A DNA stretch of 64,000 nt from Platerodrilus igneus (GCA_036346225.1 JARFIW010000139.1:4836001-4900000); one strand, 5' to 3'; shown: positions 1 through 10,910, numbered from the stretch's first letter. Made by a program: numbers and translations. Notes: generated by a model not told the origin, from the sequence alone.

Positions 1-60
1 TAGACTCGCGCTGATTTCTGTATCTGTTAATTCGTAGAATTTTCCTTGGTTCGTCCGTAC

Positions 61-1411
61 TCAAAAATCCTGATTTCGCATCGAAGGTCCTGCCTGACTC
101 ATTATCCCTGTATCTGTGCAATTCGTATTTCTCATTTCCATACTATTAACATTTCTAGCTTGCGTCCGTCGATCATCATGTTCCTGTCTATTTATTCCCC
201 TATTATTATAATTTCCCTCATGATTCGTTCTCTCCATTCGTTGCCTTGGTATCTGACCAGTATCCCTGTTTTGCCTAAAATCATTATTAAAGTTTCCATC
301 GTTCCCCCTATTAAAATTTCTTCCGCGATCATAATTATAACTGTTCCTTCTATAATTATTCCGAGTCTCATCATTATTCCTTATAAAATTCGTGCGTCGA
401 TCCCTAACATTATTTTCAATTTCATAATCTTTTTCCAAATCATCATATCTCTGCAAATAATCAATAAACGTATCTCTATCCACTATATTTTGCGTCGTTA
501 TGTATCGCTTTACTTCAGCGTTAAAATGACTTGCTAAATACCTTATAATAATTTTATCTTCTAAAGGAGGATCCAATTGCTTCGCTACAGTAAATTTCTC
601 AATCGCATATGATTCTCGCGTTATCCCTTTCGCCGAATCATATCTTCCCATAATTAAGTCACTTCGAATTCGATTTTGCTGATTGTCATTCCAGAATTGA
701 CGTAAAATTTGCTTTCAAACTGTTCAAACGTTTCTATTTCACTCTCAACTAAATTGTACCATCTTTCAGCATTCCTCTTAATATTGCCCTAATCAAATTT
801 AATTTCATTAATTCATCTGTAGATCCCTGTATCAACATTTTAAAATTTTTCAGAAATATCTTAGGATTCAATTTTCCGTCCCCGTAAAATTTCGTAAACT
901 GTTCTATTGAAAGATTCGTTTGCATTAGCTTAATTGGTTCCCTATTAAAATTTATTGGATTGCTTTTTAAATTATTTATTTCTTGATTTATTGATCTAAA
1001 TTCCGTTTCGCAATTTTCTTCAATTTCTCCTAATTTAATATTTAAATTCGTAATTTTATTGTTGGCCTCACTTTCGTACCCTTCTTGTTTCGTTTTAATT
1101 AAAGAAATATGATCCCATAATCCGTCTATTTCCTCAGAAGCTCTCCCAATTTTTACATTCAACTGTGCTTTAATCTCCGCGACATTGTGGTTTGTTTCTT
1201 TCAGTCCATCACTAAGAATTTTGATTTGATTCCCTAATTTCTCATTATTTTCCTCCATTTTTGTTTTAACTGTATTTATGGCTTGTTCACTCCTGTCCAT
1301 TTTATCATTTAATGCCATTAAAATATCCAACATTTTGGTTTCTTGTGAAGTTCGCCTTTCTTCACTCAAATTTCTCTCCAACGTTATGTTTTCTTGGGAT
1401 CCTTTCTCCAT
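61..1411 (-). pseudogene. LTR-retroelement Gag remnant, frameshifted
   Basis: Two minus-strand reading frames belong together. The upstream one (1411 to 749, 220 residues) starts MEKGSQENITLE and is a long Lys/Glu/Asn-rich coiled coil, then turns into capsid-like sequence (NLSIEQFTKFYGDGKLNPKI). The downstream one (651 to 61) continues as capsid (KQLDPPLEDKIIIRYLASHF) and ends in a basic Arg/Asn/Gly-rich tail typical of a nucleocapsid without zinc knuckles. A frame change lies between 749 and 651. Gag packages retroelement RNA into cytoplasmic particles. Pol would lie beyond base 1, so it cannot be checked. The clade (Gypsy or BEL-like) is not resolved. The frame break makes this copy defective. 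The minus-strand Gag call is fairly secure; the exact family is not. Confidence 0.65.
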
Positions 1412-3524
1412 TTTGAAATTACTATTTTTACTCTAAACTTTTAAATACTAAATAAATCTACCTAACTTTAATTACTGTACAAATTTCTCTATTTTTCCTT
1501 TAATTGAAACTTTTCAAATCCCCGGTTTAGTTTAATTTATTTATTTGAATCTCGCAATCGTATTTTAAAATTTATTTTTAATTTAATTCACGCCTCTTAA
1601 TCTCAGGTTATTTTATTGTGGTTTAATTCATGCCTTAATTCGCGCCCTAACGTTGGTGCGACATCTTTATTGCTGTACTATTAAATTCTCATCATGCCCC
1701 TACGTTGGGCTGTTATCTTTATTGCTATAATATTGGATACTCAAACCCCCTTCGTTGAGCTGCCACCTTTATTGCTATGCTATTCGAATAATTATCATGC
1801 CCCGACTTTGTGTTGCATTATTTATTTTCTATATTCTAAATTATTGGACCACCATTTTAATATTCACGATTAAGTGTAATTATTTCCTCCTCCAGCTGTT
1901 TTCTTAATATCGCTATCAACTGGACTTTATCTGTAAACAACTCTATCTACCAATGGCAAAATTCGATCGTTACCGCCTTGCGACTTATCACTTTCCTGCT
2001 CAACTGGTGGCTCCGCCTTTTGTACTATTTAATCTTATGACCTCGGCTAGCATTTATTTGCAATTATAAAATTCAGTAAATTTAGATTTTGTATAATAGA
2101 ACCAATATGTTATGTACAGCTTTTGAAATTATTCAAATACACTTTTCAATCAGTTAATTTTATACATCTCACTTATTAACAATCATTTACTCAAAACCCA
2201 AAGTCATCAAAGAAAATTAAGATCTTTACCAACAAATGTAGAATATTCTATACCTGTTTTCTATTACTCATTCAATACGTATGCAACTTCTTTTGTTGAC
2301 CTTTCACAAGCATTTCTTATTTAGCAAATTCAATATTAAAATAAAATAAAATTCATATAGAAAACAAACGTCTTATAACTGAAAATCTGACCTGGTTTTA
2401 TATTTTCCACATCGACGCTTCCAATAAAATGATCCTCCCCAATTCTGTATTCCATTCAAATTATTACGCTATAGACCAGCACCATTAAATTATATACCCA
2501 ATTTATTTCAATTCTTCAAATTTATCATTCTTGCCCCAGACTTAAAATAGTAGTTTGTTTCACCCCTGTACTTCACGATTGTATTATTCTTCTTCTTCCC
2601 TTGACATTTAAATTGTATTACTGTATTTTTCTTAACATCATAATCCTAGTCAATTTCCCGCAGACCTCGAAACCGTTTAAACGGTAATTATCTTCATATT
2701 AGCACTCATATTATTTTTCACTTTTATACTCGTTGCGTATTACTTTATTTAATGGCAATGCACTTCGGCCTTCATTGAGTTCAAAACTGACTTTCCCATC
2801 AAGGTGCTTGCTAATATAATCTCGACCTCCCTCTCCATCCGTGGGTTTGGTCTATAACTCGTCGCTTGTATCTGACCAATCAAATAATTACATATTTAGC
2901 AGTTTCTGATGCAATGCTCTACATTTCCTCATAATCACCACCTGTCCACAGCTGTCTTTCATATCACCATGCTGTATTTTGATAGATTACCTGCTTTTCT
3001 ATAAACAACTGATGCAACCCGAGTTTAAATTTCCATGTTTACATGTGATTCACGCAATTTTTAATCCTTCTCTTATCAAATGATTAGATCTTTGTATGCG
3101 TTTATATTAACTACCTGAAACTTTATTTCTATATCCGTATTACTTTAATTGTCTGGAACTCTTTTTCTTAATGCGTGTCTAATTATACTTTATCATTTAT
3201 TACGCGTGCCTCCACTGAAAATATCCTTATTTGTTTTACCTAAATTAACTAAACTTTATCCACAGGGTATTTAATATTTACTATCTACTTTAATACATGT
3301 ACTTCTCATTCCTACGCCAACCATGCGTCTTCTTATGTTTACCTGCGTTGCCCAAAACTATCTCTACTCTATATACAGGGTGTTGACTACTTATTATCTA
3401 CAAACCATGTCTATTTCTTAATTATTTCTTAAAATAAGTGTAGTTTTCTGCTGCCTATTCTAATTATTCATTCCCGAACTACCTTTACTATAACGTGCAC
3501 CTTTAAGCAACCCCTTATCACAGC

Positions 3525-3525
<1 letters not shown>
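1412..3525 (-). mobile_element. Leader and probable 5' LTR of the gag element
   Basis: No coding signal is present. Going upstream from the Gag start on the minus strand, 1643-1840 holds four degenerate copies of a roughly 50-base unit built around CCCAACGTAGGGGC-like sequence, which resembles the bases after the tRNA-Lys-type primer-binding site of many insect LTR elements. The outer limit is placed at 3525 because the minus strand reads TGCTGTGATAAGGGG there and a similar sequence recurs at 45021. LTR limits are inferred; no second LTR is in the window. Confidence 0.35.
1643..1840. repeat. Degenerate 50-base tandem repeat, four units
   Basis: Units start near 1643, 1696, 1747 and 1799. The shared core reads CCCTACGTTGGGCTG and is followed by CTTTATTGCTAT and an AT-rich spacer. 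The copies differ by many substitutions, so the array is old. Confidence 0.6.

Positions 3526-3528
<3 letters not shown>

Positions 3529-3562
<34 letters not shown>
3529..3562. repeat. (TA)n microsatellite
   Basis: About 17 TA units run directly up to the left end of the palindromic transposon. The transposon inserts at TA, so this tract is a natural target. Confidence 0.9.
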
Positions 3563-3568
<6 letters not shown>

Positions 3569-4247
3569 TACAGGGTGTCCATGTCCTCCGTGAAAGTTCT
3601 ATAACTTTTATGTTATTTAGGATATCAACTTCCGGTTTTTTTAAACGATAGCCACGGCTAGGCCGCACAATCTAAAAATATTTTCACCTATATACAGGGT
3701 GTGCCAATATGGTTTCCAACCCAAAGTTATGTTTTTTTAAATGAAACCCCCTAGATTTCATACCATATTCTAAAAGCTCTTTTGATGCTTATCAAAATTA
3801 TATAGAGGTACTATAGGTCTATAAGGGACGGTTTGCCTTTTATGAGTCATTTTATGTCAAAATCATGTCAACTTTGAAAAATTGCAGAAGTTTTCTTATT
3901 GAACTTGGAGAGTTGTATTATTATCGATAGCGCGATGTGCTTGTTTTTCCTTTTATTGTACAAGGTGAAGCAAAACGCAAAATGAACAAAAAGTCAATTT
4001 TTTTTAATGGCACCCGCCATATTGGATTTTGTCATTGAATAGCGTTTTTGTGGAGCTTTCTATTGACATATAACGTTTTATAGATTACATGAAAAAAAAT
4101 TCTGAAAAATTGAGAAAACATGTTTTTTTATGCAGTTTTGGGACTAGGAAAAACTAAGTAGGCTACTAGCATCAAATCTGACATATCTTGTCAATATTAA
4201 TTATTTTAAAAATTTTCCGTTTAATTTGTTGATGTCACAATGAATTT

Positions 4248-4405
4248 CACACGTCAAGAATTAATTAATATGATATACTGTATTGGAGAAGCTGATCGAA
4301 ACCCTTTATTGGCAATAAAATTGATTACCTTTTGCATTAGTATGCGACGCCACAATAATAGTATATGTGTTAAACAAGAAGACGTAGCGCGCGTCACGAA
4401 TAAGT
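4248..4405 (+). pseudogene. Duplicated transposase start in the left arm
   Basis: Inside the left inverted arm the + strand reads MNFTRQELINMIYCIGEA, continuing DRNPLLA. This is the same protein start as in the right arm, but here Gln replaces the stop. It then runs into unrelated sequence and stops near 4405. Because the arms are inverted copies, the transposase start exists twice, facing inward from both ends. The left copy has no catalytic domain behind it. Confidence 0.7.
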
Positions 4406-4901
4406 AAAATCAGATAACAAGATAATAAAGCTCTACAAATTTGAACGCTAATGAGAATTTCCAAGATATTAAGTAAGATAGGCGTTTATTATTTAGAATG
4501 AAATTGCGCTAATTCTACAACATTCTGAAAACATATAAAATCGCGTACATAAGAAAGCGTTTATTAAAACGGGATTCGTTCATTAGATTCATTCAGTCGA
4601 TTCATTTGATTCTTAAATGCGATCGCGAAATGTTATTTTAAGTCGCGAGCTGTTGCTTTGCGAAGATAATATTTGAAGTATGCAGTAAGTATACCTTAAT
4701 TTAATAATTATTACGTTGGTACAATAAATATGAAGTGATGTTTTAAATGCAAATGACATTAAAAAATGGAATTTATTAATTACAATCAAGAGAGAAAATT
4801 CTTCAATATAATACTATTTTAAAGATTTTATTAAAAGAAAGATTTAACCAAAAATGTACTAGCATCAAATCTGACATATCTTGGTTACCAATAATATCTC
4901 C

Positions 4902-5450
4902 TCATGCATTAAGGGACCATTGATGTCGATGATCAACAGTTCTTAACCAATGTGGATTTTCGGTTGCATAGTAATGCATATTATGCCTATTGACTGATTC
5001 GTTGCTTTTGAACGATGCCTCGTCAGTGAATAAAATGTTTGAAATGTAATAATTTTCGGCAAACACACCGCTCATTCTACTTGAAAATTGTATGCGATTC
5101 TCAAAATCATCTCCATATAGTTCTTGATGAAGTTCGATGTGATAAGGGTGGAATGGATGTTTCAATATTATATTGTTTATGCTGATTTTTGAAATATCAG
5201 TTACTAGAGCGATTTCTCTGGTGCTCAGTTTCTAATTCGGATTCGTCGTCAATTCGTTTTGCTATTATTTCACACTTAGAATATGCAACGTTTACAGTAG
5301 CTTCAAATCTGTCTTGCAGCTTTTCAAAGGTTACAGATCGTGGCGTTCGTTTGAATATTTTTGATGATAGATTCAACTTGCCAATAAAGGGTTTCGATCA
5401 GCTTCTCCAATACAGTATATCATATTAATTAATTCTTAACGTGTGAAATT
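4902..5450 (-). pseudogene. Tc1/mariner-type transposase, broken
   Basis: On the minus strand an ATG at about 5447 begins MNFTR, followed at once by a TAA where the left-arm copy has CAA. It then continues ELINMIYCIGEADRNPLLA, the helix-turn-helix start of insect mariner-like transposases. After another stop and a frame change it reads RSVTFEKLQDRFEATVNVAY. The last open segment (5165 to 4902, 87 residues) carries FHPYHIELHQEL and NILFTDEASFKSNESVNRHN, the D of the DDE/D triad in the usual FTDEA context, then TENPHW. The second catalytic Asp region and C-terminus are missing. The enzyme would cut and paste DNA at TA; this copy cannot be active. Confidence 0.8.
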
Positions 5451-6160
5451 CATTGTGACATCAACAAATTAAACGGAAAATTTTTAAGATAATTAATATT
5501 GACAAGATATGTCAGATTTGATGCTAGTAGCCTACTTAGTTTTCTCTAGTCCCAAAACTGCATAAAAAACATGTTTTCTCAATTTTTCAGAATTTTTTCT
5601 CATGTAACCTATAAAACATTATATGTCAATAGAAAGCTCCACAAAAACGCTATTCAATGGCAAAATCCAATATGGCGGGTGCCATTTAAAAAAATTGACT
5701 TTTTGTTCATTTTGCGTTTTGCTTCACCTTGTACAATAAAAGGAAAAAACAAGCACATCGCGCTATCGATGATAATAATACAACAGGATATGGAAAATTA
5801 TGTCGTGAAAGAATCAACTCTCCAAGTTCAATAAGAAAACTTCTGCAATTTTTCAAAGTTGACATGATTTTGACATAAAATGACTCATAAAAGGCAAACC
5901 GTCCATTGTAGACCTATAGTACCTTTATATAATTTTGATGAGCATCAAAAGAGCTTTTAGAATATGGTATCAAATCTAGGGTATTTCATTTAAAAAAACA
6001 TAACTTTGGGTTGGAAACCATATTGGCACACCCTGTATATAAGTGAAAATATTTTTAGATGGTGCAGCTTAGCCGTGTCTATTGTTTAAAAAAAACCGGA
6101 AGTTGATATCTTGAATAACATAAAAGTTATGGAACTTTCACGGAGGACGTGGACACCCTG

Positions 6161-6629
6161 TATATGTTCTATCAAATGAAATGTTAAAAATGTTTTTAAA
6201 ATCTATGTACAAGTTTATGTAATAATTATCACATTCCTTAAAGATGATGAACTGATATAATAAAGTACTTGACACGTACATACAGCAAGCTGCATGATCA
6301 GTAATCTAACTTATCAAAACAGAGTTCTACATTCACAAAAAAGAAAAAGTGATAGAAGTTGTCCTTAAGTCTAATTTGACAATTTATGAATGGTTTGAGT
6401 GATTCAATAAATTTACTAAAAGGCACTAAAACATTTTTAGCATGTTAAGCTATCTATACTGTTCTAAAATGATTTAAAATTCTAAAGAATAAACCAAAAT
6501 CCTGAAATATCTTCTGGATGTTAATGACATTATTTCAAATGCAGTATTTGACATTTAAATGAGTATAATATCCATACACGAATCAAGAATGGTATGATGA
6601 TTTTTATAAAAAATAGTATATTATATACA
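6161..6629. other. AT-rich spacer
   Basis: No coding frame, RNA gene or repeat was recognised. Confidence 0.6.
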
Positions 6630-6755
6630 TAGTAGGAAAAGCTTAACATTCCCGGAGGACATGAAGATTGCTTGTTGAGGCACAAGCCAAGTCGAGCAAC
6701 ACGGAGTCTGAGAAGGTTGCTTTTTCTACATGGTATACATACTGTTTTCCACGAA
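6630..6755. repeat. Direct repeat, copy A
   Basis: Contains CATTCCCGGAGGACATGAAG, then a GC-richer block with GAGGC...GAGC...CGGAGTCTGAGAAGGTTGC. A diverged copy in the same orientation is at 7323-7430. The pair brackets the recombinase-like fragment and may be the ends of a decayed element. Confidence 0.5.
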
Positions 6756-6957
6756 TTGTTAAAAAACGACAGAAATTAAAGCATTATTTAATTTTAAAAA
6801 GAATAATTAATTTAATTTCTAAATAAATGGTGACGCGAAATTCTTTGTAAAATTTGTAGCATAGCTATGGAAATGTATCATGATAATTAATTGTCAAACT
6901 TGATGCATTGAAGTTTGATTGGTGATATTTTCGAAAGTATTGAAAGTACCAGAACGA

Positions 6958-7253
6958 AATTATGATGAGTGATAATGAATTATTCATTCTGGAAACTCCT
7001 CCTGAACCAGCATAGGCAGTATATACTGCCACAATTAAATTTACTACCAAAAAGATCAAGAGAGAAATACGAATATACATACAATCGTTTTATGGACTAT
7101 AGTAAGAATAAAAATGCACATGCGCAAATAATTAGCTCACAGTACAGAAATCAACATTTCCTTAGAGTTATTTTTCGTTGCTTGGCAATGACTAGACATG
7201 GAAATATATACCTTTTTCTGAAATTGATCAAGAATGTTTACTTTGCCAGCTGA
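6958..7253 (+). pseudogene. Fragment of a tyrosine-recombinase-like (Crypton-type) gene
   Basis: The sequence reads DNELFILETPPEPA, hits a TAG, then after a frame change continues LLPKRSREKYEYTYNRFMDY SKNKNA. The pattern of an acidic lead, a Pro, then KRSREKYEYTYNRFM..C/SK.KN is the N-terminal helical segment of a multicopy insect family that precedes a phage-integrase-like catalytic domain. That family match is from memory of the pattern. The catalytic domain is absent and the frame degenerates by 7140. Downstream residues to 7253 look random. Confidence 0.4.
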
Positions 7254-7322
7254 AAATCAAATGTCAAAGTACACTATTCCAGTATACGTCAAAAAATGGT
7301 ACGGGAATTGTATATTGTGTAC

Positions 7323-7430
7323 CTAGAAGTAAAAGCAATACATTCCCAGACGACAATGCAAATTGTTGACCGAGGCGCTAGACGAGACCAACAAGCATTG
7401 AGAGTCCAGCAATGAGGTGCACATACTATT
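7323..7430. repeat. Direct repeat, copy B
   Basis: Contains CATTCCCAGACGACAATG and GAGGCGCTAGACGAGACC, ending in GTGCACATACTATTTTACC. It aligns to 6630-6755 with many mismatches. Confidence 0.5.
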
Positions 7431-8281
7431 TTACCTGAAATTAAACAAAAATTCTAAATCGTTTATGATTGCTTACATAATATCGAAAGTGTGTTTGAAC
7501 AAAAGTAAACTATCTTTATATGACAGTATACATTCTAAAACAATTACTGGTTTTTCAAAAATATTTTTAGTTCACAAACTGCTTATTAAAGCACTACTTA
7601 TTTACTATTTAAGAATTATATTTTTTATTTCTCTCAAACCAGTTTTGTATAAAATAAAGTTGTAGTTACCATGTCATAGATACAGTACACAAAAGAGTAT
7701 ATTGTAACTATAAGATTATGTCAACAGATAAGATATATAAATATCAGGTGTATTGGAGATTATTTGGATAAAATTACAGACAGAATTAATTACAATACTA
7801 ACATTTACACTAGGCATATTATGAATTTTCCATATCTAAAAAATATTGGAGTGATATGTAATTGTTTTCTAGGAATTAGTTGTACTGAATATCATTTAGC
7901 TCACATTGAAATAACATATTTATAAAAATTTTCAAATGAGCTAATTTTTTAAATAAACGACTTGCCATAAATTTACAACAAATCATTTTTTGAATTGTTC
8001 CTATCAAATGCAAGAGTTTTCTAAACATAATTACACTTGTTAACTAACAACTGTAACTGATTATTAAATTAATTAAACTGTACTTTGAAAATAAAACAAT
8101 TATAGTGTTGCTAAGAAGCATTTTCACACTCACAAACAAATTTCAAATAAATAAATAAATATATACTAATCAAATAATGGACTGGTCAGTCTTATAGCAA
8201 AATACACATGGCAAATCTTCTTGGGATATAGTTCAATAATAAAAAAAGAATTAATAATTGAAATTTTAATTAATACCTACT
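7431..8281. other. AT-rich spacer
   Basis: Short open frames such as 7417-7665 are Leu/Ile/Lys/Phe-rich and look like chance AT-rich translation. Nothing was recognised. Confidence 0.5.
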
Positions 8282-8319
8282 TGACGTTTCGGTGCGATTT
8301 TTTCACCATTATCAAAAGC
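8282..8319 (-). ncRNA. Hammerhead-ribozyme-like motif, 3' end of PLE copy 1
   Basis: The minus strand reads TTGATAATGGTG, a short loop, then CACCGAAACGTCA. GGTG/CACC can form stem II and GAAAC is the second core box. The first box (TTGATAA) is two changes away from the canonical CTGATGA, so self-cleavage is doubtful. Hammerheads are known in the terminal repeats of Penelope elements. Confidence 0.5.
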
Positions 8320-8572
8320 TACAATGGAAAAAGAAAAACAACGAGCAAAAATACATACTAAGATGCTGACTACTTACTTTGATTACACTGAATTTGTAAA
8401 ATTTAATGAAAAATTCTAAAAGATTTACAAAGTAAATTTAGATCAAGATTTAAAATTGAAGTGCGCCATAAGGGCACGTCATGCACTGAAGGTCGTTAAA
8501 ACGGAAATGTAAGAACGAATGTAACAAAATTATTTAAAGGTGACAGGAGAACTTTCCACAAAATGACAGCAG

Positions 8573-8965
8573 TTACACTACAATAAATATTTCTACTTTA
8601 ACGATGTTTGAAAATATCATTATTATATAGAGCAGAGTAAACGTTATGTACTTTATCAATGTCCATTTTGATGTTAATAGGACTGATTTCTTTGTTGATA
8701 TAAAAAAACTCAACGAACACATAGTTTTATAATTGGGTTCATTATCCAAAATGATAGTGTCATCAAATAGAGGTGTATGTTTGGTTGCAGAAACATGTGA
8801 AGACAATGCACATTTAGAGGAGTTTTTTTCTGCAGACACTTCTGTGCTGGGTGAAACGACTTTTTAGCCATTGACTAGTCTGTCCAATGTAACTATTGCT
8901 GCAACTGCAAGTAATCTTGTAGACAACGTTACTGTTTAATAGTTTTGGAGTACGATCCTTTAATT
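8573..8965 (-). pseudogene. Penelope GIY-YIG endonuclease domain
   Basis: On the minus strand from about 8960 the frame reads NVVYKITCSCSNSYIGQTSQ, continuing WLKSRFTQHRS. The VVYKI...YIGQT spacing is the GIY-YIG nuclease signature of Penelope proteins, with a Cys pair before it. A frame change follows and the next segment (8839 to 8573) supplies CALSSHVSATKHTPLFDD, the usual C-terminal 'nHa...gH.fDf' region. The domain nicks target DNA to prime reverse transcription. Confidence 0.8.
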
Positions 8966-9492
8966 TAGTGAATAAACTCTGGATGGAGTGGTTGTACTCG
9001 TAGACAATACCTTAGGTTGTTTAAGTAATCTTACTAGCAGAGGAAGCTTTTTATATGTAATGTCTGTTGTAGTTGTGTTAAGACTTAGGAAATTACTGTA
9101 CATCAGCTTATGTAACATTCCTTTTGGGTAACCGTTATTCAATAAAGTGTCTATCAATATTTTCTTATTTTTCTTGATGAACCGAGGATCTGATATATGT
9201 TCTATGCGGTAATGTAGGGCCAACACTGTGTTGACCTTATGTTGTATAGAATGATTGGAATGAAAATTCAAATATCTGCCAAAATGAGTTGGTTTAGTAT
9301 ACCAATCAAAAAGTAGATGCTTGTCTCTCCGATGACCAAAACATCCAGAAAAGGTAATTTACCATCAACTTCCATTTCATACGTGAACTTAAGGTGTTCA
9401 TTAAAGTCATTAAATGTTATTACAGTGTAGTCGACATATTGAGCTGGCAACGAGCAAATGATGTCATCGACATACTTGACTAAAAATGACAT
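8960..9492 (-). pseudogene. Penelope reverse transcriptase, palm and thumb
   Basis: The segment 9492 to 9268 starts MSFLVKYVDDIICSLP, the catalytic Y-V-D-D motif of the reverse transcriptase palm, and continues FTYEMEVDGKLPFLDVLV, the next conserved Penelope block. A small frame shift joins it to 9271-8960 (NFHSNHSIQHKVNTVLALHY, then RIEHISD), the region linking RT to the endonuclease. The active-site Asp pair is intact in this copy although the gene as a whole is broken. Confidence 0.85.
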
Positions 9493-9686
9493 CTCCTAAG
9501 GTAGTCTTGGTAGAACAGTAGACAATAAGTTATCCATAATCATTTGAGCGATTAAGGGTGACAAAGGCGACCACATTGGAGTTCCAAATAATTGTAGACA
9601 GAATTTATCTTGAAAAACAAAATAAGTGTTGTTAAACACCAAGTTAACAGTAGCCAAAACAAATCTTCAGACATCTTGCAATAAGG

Positions 9687-10010
9687 TTAATTCTTTTTAT
9701 TTGATAATAAAGGAATATTAGTGAACAGAAATGCCACATCCAATGAAATAAGAATATGATCGATGAGAAGGTGAAAATCCTTGAACTGTCGTACAATCGA
9801 GAAGCTATCTTTTACATTATATCCCCCAAGTGGGAAAGCCTGTTGAAGGATGCTAGTCATGAAAGAAGCAATACCATAAATAGGTGTATTCACCGTAGAT
9901 ATGATAGGTCTTAAGGCGAGAACTGGTTTGTGTATTTTTGGTAACCCATAATATTTACCAGGGGTAGAGTTGCAAATGCAGAGTTGATTTTTTTCAGAAT
10001 CATTCAGCAT
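9687..10010 (-). pseudogene. Penelope reverse transcriptase, fingers
   Basis: Reads YGLPKIHKPVLALRPIISTV, then NTPIYGIASFM, the most conserved block of Penelope RT, followed by LISLDVAFLFTNIP (the first catalytic Asp region). It ends in SNKKN followed by a stop. About 190 bases separate it from the YVDD segment, and these contain the rest of the palm out of frame. Confidence 0.85.
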
Positions 10011-10196
10011 CCCTTTTTATGCAATACTTTGATGTGATCATTCACCTTTTTTTGTGTAGTGAATGTAGGTTCCCTTTGTAAGGGTTTGTATGAGATGTAT
10101 CTGATAGAAGATCAGGAGACATCAATATATTAGTGCTTATTCATTATAACTGTAACTGCACCCTTATCGGCCTTTGTAAGGACAATCTCTGGATGG

Positions 10197-10750
10197 TCAA
10201 CTAGGTATTTTTTCAACTTTATAAAACTGTTCATTATGAATATTATAATATTGATTATTTTTAGGGTTATTAGAGATTTTGCCTCTAATTACATCGTTTC
10301 TTCTTTGAGTAAATCCATCGTTGTCAATGATGGAGTCCACATGACCGATCAATTTACCAAGACAGATGTCTTTTGTTTGTGGTTGCAAACTAAACTTAGG
10401 CCCAAGCGATAGAAAGTTTTCAACAGAGTCCGGAACTACAACACCACTAATATTAGAAACCCATTTTGTATTATCATATAGAGATTAGAATTGTAAAACT
10501 GTTCATTCATTAACTTATTAAATTTGCTTTTATTAACTACTTTAATTTTATGGTGCAAATGCTCAGATCTGGAGGCTTGTCTCCGATCAAACGATTTTAG
10601 TAATGTAGGAGGCAGAACTCCTTTTAGTGAATTTATAACAAAATGAAGCTGTCTATTATATTTTACCAGCATGCTATGACTGTCTTCTATAAAAAATCTT
10701 GTCAACAAGACAGTCATAGCATGCCGGTAAAATATAATAGACAGCTTCAT
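10197..10750 (-). pseudogene. Penelope N-terminal region
   Basis: Two minus-strand frames (10750-10436 and 10388-10197) precede the RT. The first reads LVKYNRQLHFVINSLKGVLP and KSKFNKLMNEQFYNSNL, the second RNDVIRGKISNNPKNNQYYN. The latter resembles the 'R..v...i......' lead-in to Penelope RT. The first 70 or so bases of the upstream frame lie in the fold-back arm. Confidence 0.55.
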
Positions 10751-10830
10751 TTTGTTATAAATTAATTCACTAAAAGGAGTTCTGCCTCCTACATTATTAA
10801 AATCGTTTGATCGGAGACAAGTCTCCAGAT
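10565..10830. repeat. Fold-back inverted repeat at PLE 5' end
   Basis: Left arm 10565-10686 and right arm 10707-10830 are inverted copies with a 20-base loop (10687-10706). Differences are few: TTAATT for TT, GCCGG for GCTGG, ATTA for ACTA. This is a head-to-head partial duplication of the Penelope 5' region. Confidence 0.9.
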
Positions 10831-10854
10831 ATATTGGTCACAATAAAAAACACT

Positions 10855-10910
10855 CTTTGTTCTTAATCAAGTTTTCGAAATAGTTTATTTCTTCATCAGG
10901 ATTCTAACAG
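10855..10910 (-). ncRNA. Hammerhead-ribozyme-like motif with canonical core boxes
   Basis: The minus strand reads CTGATGA, then AGAAATAAACTATTTC, then GAAAACTTG. CTGATGA and GAAA are the two canonical hammerhead core boxes, and GAAATA/TATTTC forms stem II with an AAC loop. This is the best-preserved hammerhead core in the window. Stems I and III were not modelled. Confidence 0.6.

Larger units (their letters stand above)
3695..6035 (-). mobile_element. Inner mariner-like element with about 620-650-base inverted arms
   Basis: The left arm 3695-4314 and right arm 5379-6035 are inverted copies, from CAGGGTGTGCCAATATGG inward to CCCTTTATTGGCAA. The ends are flanked by TATA. Each arm includes a conserved non-coding stretch and the first codons of the transposase. 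A 26-base segment of the arm (ACTAGCATCAAATCTGACAT...) recurs a third time at 4858-4883, just past the end of the transposase. The unpaired centre carries the transposase remnant on the minus strand plus about 500 bases of AT-rich sequence (4385-4857) with nothing recognised. Confidence 0.8.
3571..6160. mobile_element. Palindromic DNA transposon, outer element with TA target
   Basis: The left end CAGGGTGTCCATGTCCTCCG at 3571 is matched by the inverted right end CGGAGGACGTGGACACCCTG ending at 6160. TA lies immediately outside each end, the signature of Tc1/mariner-type insertion. The outer arms are 3571-3694 and 6036-6160. They include a matched block (ACTTCCGGTTTTTTTAAAC on the left, its complement on the right). 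A second pair of ends starting CAGGGTGTGCC is nested inside at 3695 and 6035. Arms are 85-95 percent alike by eye. No intact transposase remains. Confidence 0.85.

Noticed and set aside
46..537. 163-codon + strand frame at the left edge
   Set aside because: Antisense of the Gag coding sequence; Ile/Ser-rich composition reflects the complement of Asn/Arg codons.
3468..3668. Minus-strand frame with a run of Ile-Tyr repeats
   Set aside because: It translates the (TA)n microsatellite and the transposon end.
5189..5834. Two + strand frames in the right arm of the palindromic transposon
   Set aside because: The first is antisense of the transposase; the second lies in the non-coding part of the inverted arm.
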